Source: Rhodovulum marinum
GTDB lineage: Bacteria > Pseudomonadota > Alphaproteobacteria > Rhodobacterales > Rhodobacteraceae
Direction of reading: 5' to 3'
DNA length: 64,000 bases
NCBI RefSeq assembly: GCF_004343075.1
Contig: NZ_SLXP01000014.1
Location: 1-64,000 of the forward strand
The notes under the pieces are model-generated. The model was not told the DNA's origin. It saw nothing but the letters and a program-made list of their open reading frames with translations, and ran no database searches. This document shows positions 34,645 through 42,056 of this stretch, one piece after another; the first letter of the stretch is position 1; the number at the start of each line of letters is the position of its first letter. Made by a program: the position numbers and the translations under genes.

Positions 34645-35367
34645 CTAGCTGCTGCCGCTGAGGGTGCGGACGGCGGCGCGAATTCGTTCGTCTTCCTGGG
34701 TCAGGAAGTTCTGGCCAAGTTCGTAGGCGCGCTGGACCTCGATCATCCGGGTGATCTCTGCCACGGCGTCGACATTCGACTGTTCGACGAAACCCTGCAG
34801 GATGGTCCCTTCGAGAAGCGGCTCGGGCGCCCCGCCCGGATCGAACAGCGTGCCGGCCACATGGGTCATCGCGTTGCGGTCGGCGGGCATGTACAGCCCG
34901 ATCTGCGTCAGCGGCTGTCCGTCCGCGCTCAGCGTGCCATCGGCGGCCAGCGAGACCGAGGTGGCATCGGGCGGAACGAACACCGCCGCGCCGCCCGCAT
35001 CCAGCAGGCGATGGCCCTCGGGCGTCGACAGTTCGCCCGCGGCGTTCGGGGTGAAGGCGCCCGCCCGGGTCAGGCGTTCGCCCTGTGGCGTCTCGACCAG
35101 GAAGAACCCCTCGCCCTCGATCGCGAAATCGAAGGTGCCGTTGGTCTGCGTCAGCGGCGCCTGGGACAGGTCGATCTCGCGCGCATGGGCGTTCGCCATC
35201 GACAGTGACCCGGCCGGCCCGTCCAGCGCCGCGATATGTTCGGAAAAGACCACGCCTTCGCGCCGAAAACCCGCCGTCGCCGCGTTGGCGATGTTATGCG
35301 CGACGCTCTGCATCTCGCGCATCAGCCCGACCTGGCGGGTCAGCGTGCCGTAGGATGTGCTGTCCAT
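34645..35367 (-). CDS. flgF: Proximal rod protein FlgF
   Basis: A 240-residue rod subunit with the N-terminal QVGLMREMQSVAHNIANAA plus TAGFRREGVVF and the C-terminal VEQSNVDAVAEITRMIEVQ. It is shorter than FlgG and lies between fliQ and flgG, which distinguishes it from FlgG. Confidence 0.92.
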   Translation of the reverse strand: MDSTSYGTLTRQVGLMREMQSVAHNIANAATAGFRREGVVFSEHIAALDGPAGSLSMANAHAREIDLSQAPLTQTNGTFDFAIEGEGFFLVETPQGERLTRAGAFTPNAAGELSTPEGHRLLDAGGAAVFVPPDATSVSLAADGTLSADGQPLTQIGLYMPADRNAMTHVAGTLFDPGGAPEPLLEGTILQGFVEQSNVDAVAEITRMIEVQRAYELGQNFLTQEDERIRAAVRTLSGSS

Positions 35368-35370
35368 CGC

Positions 35371-35637
35371 TCAGACCCCCGCGATCATCGGCACCAGCCG
35401 GTCGGTGAAGAACCCGGTCAGCGTTTCGGTCATGAACCCCATCGACATCCAGAACACGACCAGGATCGCCGCCAGCTTGGGCACGAAGGTCAGCGTCATT
35501 TCCTGGATCGAGGTCAGCGCCTGGAACAGGCCGATGGCCACACCGGTCACCAGGGCCGCCGTCAGGATCGGGATCGAGATGATTACCGCGATCCACAGCC
35601 CCTGGCGCAACGTGTCGTAGAAGACGAATTCGGTCAT
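35371..35637 (-). CDS. fliQ: Flagellar export apparatus protein FliQ
   Basis: An 88-residue protein with two membrane helices (GLWIAVIISIPILTAALVTG and FVPKLAAILVVFWMSMGF) and the conserved ALTSIQEMTLTFVPK turn. It is part of the FliPQR pore. It lies three bases from fliE and three from flgF. Confidence 0.93.
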   Translation of the reverse strand: MTEFVFYDTLRQGLWIAVIISIPILTAALVTGVAIGLFQALTSIQEMTLTFVPKLAAILVVFWMSMGFMTETLTGFFTDRLVPMIAGV

Positions 35638-35640
35638 GGG

Positions 35641-35931
35641 TTACACCGGCATCCGCAGGATTTCCTGGTAGGCCTCGACCACCTTGTCGCGGACGGTGAC
35701 GGCGGTCTCGATGGCCAGCTCGGTCTGGGCCAGCGCCTGGACCAGCGCGTGCGGATCGGCACTGCCCGACATCGCGGCCATCGCCGTCTGTTCGCCGCTC
35801 TGCAGGGTCTGGGCGAATTTCTGCGCCGCGTCGGCAAAGGCGCCGGTGCCCTGGGTGTCGGGTTTCTGCGGCTGGGTCGCCGGTTTCGCGGTGGCATAGG
35901 CCTGTGCGGCGATGCTGGATCTTATGTCCAT
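35641..35931 (-). CDS. fliE: MS-ring to rod junction protein FliE
   Basis: A 96-residue protein that joins the MS ring to the rod. The C-terminal half, DPHALVQALAQTELAIETAV followed by TVRDKVVEAYQEILRMPV, is the FliE signature. The N-terminus is variable and Ala/Gln-rich. Spacing of three bases to fliQ and eleven to flgC shows one operon. Confidence 0.92.
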   Translation of the reverse strand: MDIRSSIAAQAYATAKPATQPQKPDTQGTGAFADAAQKFAQTLQSGEQTAMAAMSGSADPHALVQALAQTELAIETAVTVRDKVVEAYQEILRMPV

Positions 35932-35942
35932 TCGAATTCCTC

Positions 35943-36335
35943 CTATCGACGGAGCAGGTCGAGCAGCCCGCGCGACATCTGCCGGGCCTGGTCGAAAAGT
36001 TTCAGGTTGGCCTCATAGCTGCGCTGCGCCTCGCGGGCGTCGGCGATCTCGATCACCAGGTCGACATTCGAGCCGTCGTAATAGCCGGTGGCGTCGGCCA
36101 TCGGGTGCGAGGGGTCATAGACCCGCGGCAGCTCGCGCTGGTCCAGCCGCACCGGCCCGGTCTTGACCGCGCCCTCGGGGCCCTTGGGGGCCAGTTCCGC
36201 CTCGAAGCTGGTCAGCTTGCGCCGATAGCCGGGCGTGTCGACATTGGCGATGTTTTCCGACACGTGGCGCAACCGCGCCGCCTGGGCGCGTAACCCGCTG
36301 GCCGAAAGGCCGCGACTATCGCTGAGATCAGCCAT
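35943..36335 (-). CDS. flgC: Proximal rod protein FlgC
   Basis: A 130-residue rod subunit. LSASGLRAQAARLRHVSENI with VDTPGYRRKLTSFE and the C-terminal IADAREAQRSYEANLKLFDQ match FlgC. It contains the DPSHPMADATGYYDGSNVD segment normal for the family. It lies nine bases after flgB. Confidence 0.93.
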   Translation of the reverse strand: MADLSDSRGLSASGLRAQAARLRHVSENIANVDTPGYRRKLTSFEAELAPKGPEGAVKTGPVRLDQRELPRVYDPSHPMADATGYYDGSNVDLVIEIADAREAQRSYEANLKLFDQARQMSRGLLDLLRR

Positions 36336-36344
36336 TCATGCCTC

Positions 36345-36737
36345 CTATCTTGCCCGGCCCAGGCTGGTGCGCAGGATGCCCAGCGAACTGCGGTAGACGG
36401 CGATCGCCAGGTCGTGCTTGCTCTTGGTTTCGGCGGCCTTCAGCATCTCCTCTTCAAGCGAGACAGAGTTGCCGTTGGGTTCGCTCGGGACGTCGTCCTC
36501 GCGGATCGCCGCGGCGCGCAGGCCCGTTTCGGCGTCCGGCAAATGGCCGGCCCGCGTGGTGCGCAGGCGCATGTCGTCCCCGGTCTTGCGATAGGTGTCG
36601 GCGAAATCCGCGATGTCCTGGGCGCGGTAGCCCGGTGTATCGGCATTCGCCACGTTGCGGGCGATGACGGCCTGGCGCGTGCCGGCATGCACTGCCAGCC
36701 CCTGCGCCATCCTGAAGATTTCCAACTTGTCGAACAT
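36345..36737 (-). CDS. flgB: Proximal rod protein FlgB
   Basis: A 130-residue rod subunit and first gene of its operon. LAVHAGTRQAVIARNVANAD with TPGYRAQDI is the FlgB start, and KHDLAIAVYRSSLGILRTSL the end. The start at 36737 is chosen because GAGGGAGAA lies just ahead; an upstream Met at 36764 lacks a site and adds nine residues not usual for the family. Confidence 0.9.
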   Translation of the reverse strand: MFDKLEIFRMAQGLAVHAGTRQAVIARNVANADTPGYRAQDIADFADTYRKTGDDMRLRTTRAGHLPDAETGLRAAAIREDDVPSEPNGNSVSLEEEMLKAAETKSKHDLAIAVYRSSLGILRTSLGRAR

Positions 36738-36756
36738 CGGGGATTCTCCCTCGGTT

Positions 36757-36771
36757 TCAATCAAGGCTTAA
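36757..36771. promoter_or_regulatory. Possible CtrA-like box between flgB and fliI
   Basis: TCAA-TCAAGGC-TTAA, one mismatch from TTAA-N7-TTAA. It sits in the 83-base divergent gap between flgB and fliI, 20 bases before flgB and 50 before fliI. Weaker than the fliL/fliF site and close to the flgB start. Confidence 0.4.
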
Positions 36772-36820
36772 GGATGATTCCTTTAGAAACGGTAAGTGTT
36801 GACCCGGCCGGAGAATCCGA

Positions 36821-38212
36821 ATGCCCGACAGTCCCTTCGCCGCGCTTCTGAACCGCATCACCGCGTTGGCGCCGATCCGGCCCGTGGGGCGTGTGACCGC
36901 CGCGGGCAGCGGCACGGTGACCGTCTCCGGCCTGTCCGAAGAGGCGGGGCTGGGCGATCTGGTCGAGATCCGGCATGGCCGCGGCGTGCGCCGCCGGGGC
37001 GAGGTTCTGGCGCTGGCCCAGGGTGCGGTCACGGTGTTGCCCGACGGCACGCCCGAGGGGTTGTCGGTGGGTGATCGCGTCGTCCTGATGGGGCCCGGCC
37101 AGATCGCGCCGCACAAGGGGTGGCTGGGGCGCATCGTCGACCCGTTCGGTCAGCCGCTGGATGGCCGCCCGCTGATGCCCGGGGCAGAACCGCGGCCCTT
37201 GCGCGCCGCGCCGCCGCCCGCGACCGAACGGCGGGGCCTCGGGCCGCGGCTGGGCACGGGGCTGGCCGCTTTCGACACGCTCTTGCCGATCGTGCGCGGC
37301 CAGCGCATCGGCCTGTTCGCGGGTTCGGGCGTGGGCAAGTCGAACCTGCTGGCCAAGTTCGCCCGCGGCGTGCAGGCCGACATGGCGGTGATCGCGCTGG
37401 TCGGCGAACGTGGCCGCGAGGTGGGCGAATTCGTGTCCCATGTGCTGGGCCCCGAGGGCATGGCCCGCTCGGTGATCGTCGCCGCGACCTCGGACCAGTC
37501 GCCGATGGTGCGCCGGCGCGCGGCCTGGGCCGCCATGGCCGTGGCCGAACATTTCCGCGACGAGGGCAACCACGTTCTGTTCCTCGCCGATTCCGTGACC
37601 CGTTTCGCCGAGGCGCATCGCGAACTGGCGCTTGCCGTGAACGAACCCGCGGCACTTCGGGGGTATCCGCCCTCGACCGCGCAGGCGGTGATGGCGCTGG
37701 CCGAACGCGCCGGGCCGGGGGTCGAGGGGATGGGCGACATCACCGCCATCTTCTCGGTGCTGGTCGCGGGTTCGGACATGGAGGAACCCGTGGCCGACAT
37801 CCTGCGCGGCGTGCTCGACGGCCATGTCGTTCTGGATCGCCGCATCGCCGAGCGCGGGCGCTTTCCGGCGGTCGACCTGTTGCGGTCCGTCTCGCGCAGC
37901 CTGCCGCGTGCGGCCAGCGGGCCGGAAAACGCGCTGATCGCCCGCGCGCGCAAGCTGTTGGGCGCCTATGACCGGGCGGAAATGATGATCCAGGCCGGGC
38001 TTTACGCCGCCGGGTCCGATCCCGAGATCGACGCCGCGATCCGGGTCTGGCCCGGTCTCGACGGGTTCCTGTCCGAGAACGCGCCGGGCGGTGTCCCGGA
38101 AAGCTTTGCGCGCCTGGCCCAGATCCTCGAGGAAGCCAGCGCGGGCCCCGGACCCGGCCCCGGCAAGGGCGCGGCGCCCGGCAGGGGGGCTGCGGCGGCG
38201 GCCGGCGGGTGA
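36821..38212 (+). CDS. fliI: Flagellar export ATPase FliI
   Basis: A 463-residue F1-ATPase-beta-like enzyme that powers export. Walker A GSGVGKS at 168-174, Walker B in HVLFLADSVTRFAEAHRE, and the ATPase signature PPSTAQAVMALAERAG. The C-terminal 25 residues are Gly/Pro/Ala-rich and probably disordered. It stands alone and divergent from flgB, and faces the DUF1217 gene across 34 bases. Confidence 0.95.
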   Translation: MPDSPFAALLNRITALAPIRPVGRVTAAGSGTVTVSGLSEEAGLGDLVEIRHGRGVRRRGEVLALAQGAVTVLPDGTPEGLSVGDRVVLMGPGQIAPHKGWLGRIVDPFGQPLDGRPLMPGAEPRPLRAAPPPATERRGLGPRLGTGLAAFDTLLPIVRGQRIGLFAGSGVGKSNLLAKFARGVQADMAVIALVGERGREVGEFVSHVLGPEGMARSVIVAATSDQSPMVRRRAAWAAMAVAEHFRDEGNHVLFLADSVTRFAEAHRELALAVNEPAALRGYPPSTAQAVMALAERAGPGVEGMGDITAIFSVLVAGSDMEEPVADILRGVLDGHVVLDRRIAERGRFPAVDLLRSVSRSLPRAASGPENALIARARKLLGAYDRAEMMIQAGLYAAGSDPEIDAAIRVWPGLDGFLSENAPGGVPESFARLAQILEEASAGPGPGPGKGAAPGRGAAAAAGG

Positions 38213-38246
38213 TCGCGGCCGTCTGTGGCGCCCGGCCGGGCCGTGC

Positions 38247-39038
38247 TTAGCCGCCAAGCAATGTCAGGGCCGTCTGGGCCGGGCTATAGCCCGCGAAACC
38301 CGAACTGATCTCGGAGCGGATCAGGAACAGTTTGACCAGTTCCTCGCGCTTTTCGGGGTCGGCGAACTGGTCAAGCTCCGAATCCCCGAAGATGGCCTCG
38401 GCCTTGTCGCGATAGACCTCCAGCTGCTTGTCGAGGTCGAGCGCGGCAAAGGAATCGGGCAGGCCGAAGGCGGTGTCGAAGACCGCGCGCATCGGTTCCG
38501 ATCCCATGACCGAAAACCACTTGGCATCGCCGCTCGAACTGCCCTCGGCCAGCGGCGCCAACTCGCGCTCCAGGTTCAGGGCAAGCCGCATGTCGTCGTT
38601 CTGTTCGCCGACCGCGATCTCGAAACTGCGGGTGCGATAGGCCTCGGCGATCGTGTCGGCGAACCCTTCGTCGCGGGTGTTGGGCAGGCCAAGCTCGCCG
38701 AAACCGAAGGCCTCGGCGAGCTTGAAATAGCTTTTGTCGGCCAGCTTGTTGGCCAGTGCGTCATCGGCCGTCGTTCCCTCGGACAGGATCTTGCGGATGA
38801 AGAACTTGTTGCCGATGTCGTCCTGCAGCCCGAACGCCCCCAGCGCGACCTTGAGCAGGCGGTAATCGCCGACCAGGTCCTCGGCGGTGCGCACATCGCC
38901 GATCTTCTCGGCGAAATAGTCCAGGTCGCGCTGCATGACGGTGCTCTGGTTGAACACCTCCTGCTGGCGCTCCATCGTGCGTTCGAGAAAGCGCCAGCCG
39001 GCATAGCCGCCGATGGGAACGACGGGCTGAAAGCTCAT
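38247..39038 (-). CDS. DUF1217 flagellar-cluster protein
   Basis: A 263-residue protein of the DUF1217 family, which is tied to alphaproteobacterial flagellar clusters but has no settled function. Repeated helical blocks such as DYFAEKIGDVRTAEDLVGDY and LANKLADKSYFKLAEAFGFG are visible. Its ATG overlaps the flbT stop (ATGA), so it is the last gene of flaF-flbT-DUF1217 and may act in flagellin control or hook assembly. Confidence 0.75.
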   Translation of the reverse strand: MSFQPVVPIGGYAGWRFLERTMERQQEVFNQSTVMQRDLDYFAEKIGDVRTAEDLVGDYRLLKVALGAFGLQDDIGNKFFIRKILSEGTTADDALANKLADKSYFKLAEAFGFGELGLPNTRDEGFADTIAEAYRTRSFEIAVGEQNDDMRLALNLERELAPLAEGSSSGDAKWFSVMGSEPMRAVFDTAFGLPDSFAALDLDKQLEVYRDKAEAIFGDSELDQFADPEKREELVKLFLIRSEISSGFAGYSPAQTALTLLGG

Positions 39039-39445
39039 GACGGCCTCGTACCCGCCAGCAGCCGTTCTTCGCGGGGCAGCAGGCTGCGCAGCGCCTTGAG
39101 CACCTGGTAGTACTGCTCTTCGATGACCGCCTCGGTGGCCAGCGTCAGCTGCCGCCGGCTGTCATGGTCGGTCAGCACCTGGCTCAGCTGTTCGATCCCG
39201 CGCAACAGCTGCGTCCGCGACTCCTCGGGGGTCGTGTCACCCGACAGCACCAGCTGGGCGATATAGCAGACCCGGCGGACGGGCGTGTTCGCCTCTTCGG
39301 GGTGGATCGCGTCGCGCAGGCGCAGGATGTTGGCGTTGGGCGTCTTGATCGACAGCCGGGTGCGGCGGTCGCCGTTCTCGATCACGGCGCCGTTGACGAG
39401 GACCCGTTCCTTGGGGCCCAGTTTCAGGACGAGACCGCTCATCAC
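39035..39445 (-). CDS. flbT: Flagellin synthesis repressor FlbT
   Basis: A 136-residue protein. FlbT in Caulobacter binds flagellin mRNA and blocks its translation until the hook is complete. GLVLKLGPKERVLVNGAVIE and RDAIHPEEANTPVRRVCYIA are typical. Overlaps with flaF and with the DUF1217 gene show coupling. Confidence 0.92.
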   Translation of the reverse strand: MMSGLVLKLGPKERVLVNGAVIENGDRRTRLSIKTPNANILRLRDAIHPEEANTPVRRVCYIAQLVLSGDTTPEESRTQLLRGIEQLSQVLTDHDSRRQLTLATEAVIEEQYYQVLKALRSLLPREERLLAGTRPS

Positions 39446-39819
39446 ACCGCCTCCGGTTTGTCGAGCCCGCGCATGACCGCGGTGTTGATTTCGATCAGGT
39501 CATCCGCCTTGGCGCGACCGGCCAGGACCTCCTGGCTGAGGAAATCGGTGAATTCGTAAAGATAGAAGATGCGGGCGCGCAGGTCGGCCGGCAGGGCATT
39601 GTCGGGTTGGGCAACGTCGCACGCGAGCAGGCGCCAAAGCCTGCGGTTTTCGGTCAGCGCCGAGGCGAGAGCGGGAAATGCGGTCTTTCCACCGCTGGCG
39701 GCCTCTTTGAGGCGTGCCGTGACACGGGCAAAGGCCGCGTATTCGGTGGCGCGCGGGGTCCGCATCGTGGTCTGATTGGGGGCGGAATAGGCCGATCTGG
39801 CCATGTGCAGGGCGTTCAT
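39442..39819 (-). CDS. flaF: Flagellin regulator FlaF
   Basis: A 125-residue protein that with FlbT controls flagellin secretion and translation. The N-terminus MNALHMARSAYSAPNQ and the C-terminal ARIFYLYEFTDFLSQEVL are the FlaF pattern. The start at 39819 has GGAG nine bases ahead. It follows flagellin after the strong stem-loop at 39864-39886. Confidence 0.9.
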   Translation of the reverse strand: MNALHMARSAYSAPNQTTMRTPRATEYAAFARVTARLKEAASGGKTAFPALASALTENRRLWRLLACDVAQPDNALPADLRARIFYLYEFTDFLSQEVLAGRAKADDLIEINTAVMRGLDKPEAV

Positions 39820-39863
39820 GTTCTGTCACTCCATTCTGAAAGTGGGCCAAGGCATCAGGGGAA

Positions 39864-39886
39864 GGGCCGGGGATTTTCCCCGGCCC
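39864..39886 (-). terminator. Strong stem-loop after the flagellin gene
   Basis: GGGCCGGGGA (39864-39873) and TCCCCGGCCC (39877-39886) form a 10-bp perfect stem with a three-base loop, starting ten bases after the flagellin stop. The U run is poor, so it may slow decay of the abundant flagellin mRNA as well as end it. Confidence 0.65.
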
Positions 39887-39896
39887 GGCCGATGTC

Positions 39897-41117
39897 TTAG
39901 CGGAAGAGCGACAGCAGGTTCTGCGGCGACTGGTTCGCGATCGACAGCGCCTGGGTGCCCAGCTGCTGCTGCACCTGCAGGGCCTGCAGACGGGCCGAGG
40001 CGGCCTCCATGTCGGCGTCGACCAGCGCCCCGATGCCGGACTTCAGGGCATCGGTCAGGTTCGAGACGAAGTTCGACTGGGTTTCCAGGCGCGACTCGAT
40101 CGACCCGAAGGCGGCGGCCGCGTCGATCGACGTCGAGATCATCGACTCGATGTCCGCCAGCGCCGTGGCCGAGGTCACGTCCAACCGTGTGGACACGCCA
40201 TCGCCCAGGCCGGACAGGCCGCCGGTGCCCGCCGCACTGACGCGCACGGTGATGGCCGTATCTGCCGCACCCGTGCCCGCGTTGTTGAACGACAGGACGC
40301 CGGGGGATGCCGGGTCGTAGTCGGCCGTCAGGCCGGTGATGCCAGCGGCATTGATCTGGCTGCGGATATTGGTCAGCGCGATATCGTTGGCATCGTTGCC
40401 CGCCGCAGCGTCGTCAGCCGTCACCGTATAGCTGAAGTTCTGATCGCCGATGGTGACCCGAACCGTTTCGCCTTCCGCAATCGCGTCGAGATCGATCGCG
40501 GCATCCCCGCCAGCCAGGGCTACGACGCTTGCGGCGTCGTCAGCAGTCGTGCCGACGGTGAAGGTCTGCGTTCCGCCGCCATCGGCAAGCGTCGCCGTCG
40601 CAGCCGCCGCGGGCGCGGTGTCAAGGTTTTGGGCCGCCACGGTGATCGTCGCGGCGGTCACATCGCCGTTGCTGCGGTTCAGCGAGCCCAGCACGCTTTG
40701 GTCGGTGCCGTTGTTGATCAGGTTCACGCCGTTGAACTGGGCGGCGTCGAGGATCGAGTTCACCTGCTGGATCAGCTGGTCCGTCTCGTTCTGCAGCTTG
40801 CCGGTGTCGGCCGAGGGGTCCTGTGCGGCGACGACCTTGGTCTTGATGCTATCGAGCAGGTCGGTGATCGATTCGGTCGCAGTGCGCGCAACGCCGACCA
40901 TCGCCTGACCGGTGGCCAGGCTGTCGGATACCGAGTTGAAGCCGCTCACGTCGCTTTCCATGACCTTCGAGATGGCCCAGACGGCGGAGTTATCCTTGGC
41001 GGTGGCGACGCTTTTGCCGGTCGAGATTTCGCCCTGGGTTCTCTCGAGGCTGGAGTTGATGCTTTTCAGGGTCTGCAGCGCGGTCATGGCGCTGGTGTTC
41101 GTCAGAATGCTGGACAT
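39897..41117 (-). CDS. fliC: Flagellin
   Basis: A 406-residue filament subunit. The N-terminal D0/D1 has ALQTLKSINSSLERTQGEIS and TGKSVATAKDNSAVWAIS; the C-terminal D1/D0 has FGSIESRLETQSNFVSNLTD and LGTQALSIANQSPQNLLSLF. The middle (about 150-310) is Ala/Thr/Asp-rich and variable. It ends in Arg rather than the more usual Gly or Arg mix and has no Cys. A CtrA-like box lies 155 bases upstream. It is the only flagellin in the window. Confidence 0.93.
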   Translation of the reverse strand: MSSILTNTSAMTALQTLKSINSSLERTQGEISTGKSVATAKDNSAVWAISKVMESDVSGFNSVSDSLATGQAMVGVARTATESITDLLDSIKTKVVAAQDPSADTGKLQNETDQLIQQVNSILDAAQFNGVNLINNGTDQSVLGSLNRSNGDVTAATITVAAQNLDTAPAAAATATLADGGGTQTFTVGTTADDAASVVALAGGDAAIDLDAIAEGETVRVTIGDQNFSYTVTADDAAAGNDANDIALTNIRSQINAAGITGLTADYDPASPGVLSFNNAGTGAADTAITVRVSAAGTGGLSGLGDGVSTRLDVTSATALADIESMISTSIDAAAAFGSIESRLETQSNFVSNLTDALKSGIGALVDADMEAASARLQALQVQQQLGTQALSIANQSPQNLLSLFR

Positions 41118-41271
41118 GGGTTGGTCCTTCCTTTTCGTATGGCGCTTTGCGCCACGGGTTGCTGCCGCCGTGGGACGACGATCGAAGGTGTTCTCACCCG
41201 TACGGCTTTGGAGGGGGTCCGTGCCGTGCCACCCATGTTCCGGGCGCGGTCCCGAGCATTTCAGCTGCGGG

Positions 41272-41286
41272 TTAAACGACGGCTAA
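41272..41286. promoter_or_regulatory. CtrA-like box upstream of flagellin
   Basis: TTAA-ACGACGG-CTAA on the forward strand, which is TTAG-N7-TTAA towards flagellin. It lies about 155 bases ahead of the flagellin ATG in a 210-base gap. A further ATTAG follows 14 bases on. The long leader leaves room for the FlbT-controlled 5' UTR known in Caulobacter. Confidence 0.5.
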
Positions 41287-41327
41287 TGGAAAAAGGTATT
41301 AGCGGGGCCTTTTGTCGAAAATGGGGC

Positions 41328-41666
41328 CTAGGCGCGGCGGGTCAGCGACCCTTGCGTGGCGCCGATGCGCGAGGATTTGCCGCTCTGGTCATAGGTGGTC
41401 AGCGCCTCGGCGGGTTGGCGGGCGCGGCGCAGGGTGGCCACCGCGCTTTCGACGCCGCGCTGCACGGCCTGCATCAGGCGGGCGTTGCCCTCGGCCAGCT
41501 CGCGCAGCCGGGCCAGCGCCGCGGCGTCGGGGACCGGGCGCGCGGACAGGTCGGCCACCAGGCGTTCCTTTTCCTCGGCCAGGTCCTGCAGCGCGGGGAA
41601 ATCGGCGCGGCGCAGCGCGTCGCGTTCGCGCAGGAGCAGGGCCTCGATCGGGTCATCCAGCGTCAT
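41328..41666 (-). CDS. FlgN-like flagellar chaperone
   Basis: A 112-residue helical protein. FlgN escorts FlgK and FlgL to the export gate. IEALLLRERDALRRADFPAL and then LAEEKERLVADL fit the FlgN N-terminal helices. It overlaps the rod-binding gene by 14 bases. Motifs in this family are weak, so the flagellar setting supports the call. Confidence 0.65.
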   Translation of the reverse strand: MTLDDPIEALLLRERDALRRADFPALQDLAEEKERLVADLSARPVPDAAALARLRELAEGNARLMQAVQRGVESAVATLRRARQPAEALTTYDQSGKSSRIGATQGSLTRRA

Positions 41667-41940
41667 CGATTCGCTCCTTCAGGGCTTCGAACAGGGTTTC
41701 GGCCAGGCCGATTCCGCCGGCGCGGACCATTTCCCCGGCCTGGGCCTCGCGCAGGAAAGAGGCGAATTGTTCCTCGCCGATGCCGCCGCTGAATTCGCCG
41801 CCGGTTTCCCCCAGCCCGGCATGTTTCAGCATCTCGGCCAGGAACTGCGCCTCGAGTTTCTGGGCGGCCGCGCGCAGGCGCGTATCGCTGGCGGTCGGGG
41901 CGGGCGTGGGCGCGGTCGGGGCCGTGATCGGGGGAAGCAT
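41653..41940 (-). CDS. Rod-binding protein (FlgJ N-domain type)
   Basis: A 95-residue protein equal to the N-terminal rod-binding half of FlgJ, with no muramidase half, as is usual in alphaproteobacteria. LRAAAQKLEAQFLAEMLKHA and FASFLREAQAGEMVRAGGIG followed by LAETLFEAL are the signature. Start at ATG 41940 after a Pro/Thr-rich lead. Coupled to the FlgN-like gene. Confidence 0.8.
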   Translation of the reverse strand: MLPPITAPTAPTPAPTASDTRLRAAAQKLEAQFLAEMLKHAGLGETGGEFSGGIGEEQFASFLREAQAGEMVRAGGIGLAETLFEALKERIDDAG

Positions 41941-41987
41941 GGCGGTTTCCCTAAATTGCGAGTCGTTTTTCCGTGTATGACGCGCAT

Positions 41988-42005
41988 CCGGTAAAGAACC
42001 GGTAA
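41988..42005 (+). promoter_or_regulatory. Direct repeat upstream of fliK, possible weak CtrA box
   Basis: CCGGTAA occurs twice with an 11-base period (41988-41994 and 41999-42005). The pair can be read as GTAA-N7-GTAA, two mismatches from the CtrA consensus. It lies 52 bases before the fliK ATG. Confidence 0.3.
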
Positions 42006-42056
42006 CCGCTTGCGGCCAATCTGCTCCCGACCAGTGGCAGAAGTCCGGCGAAACGC

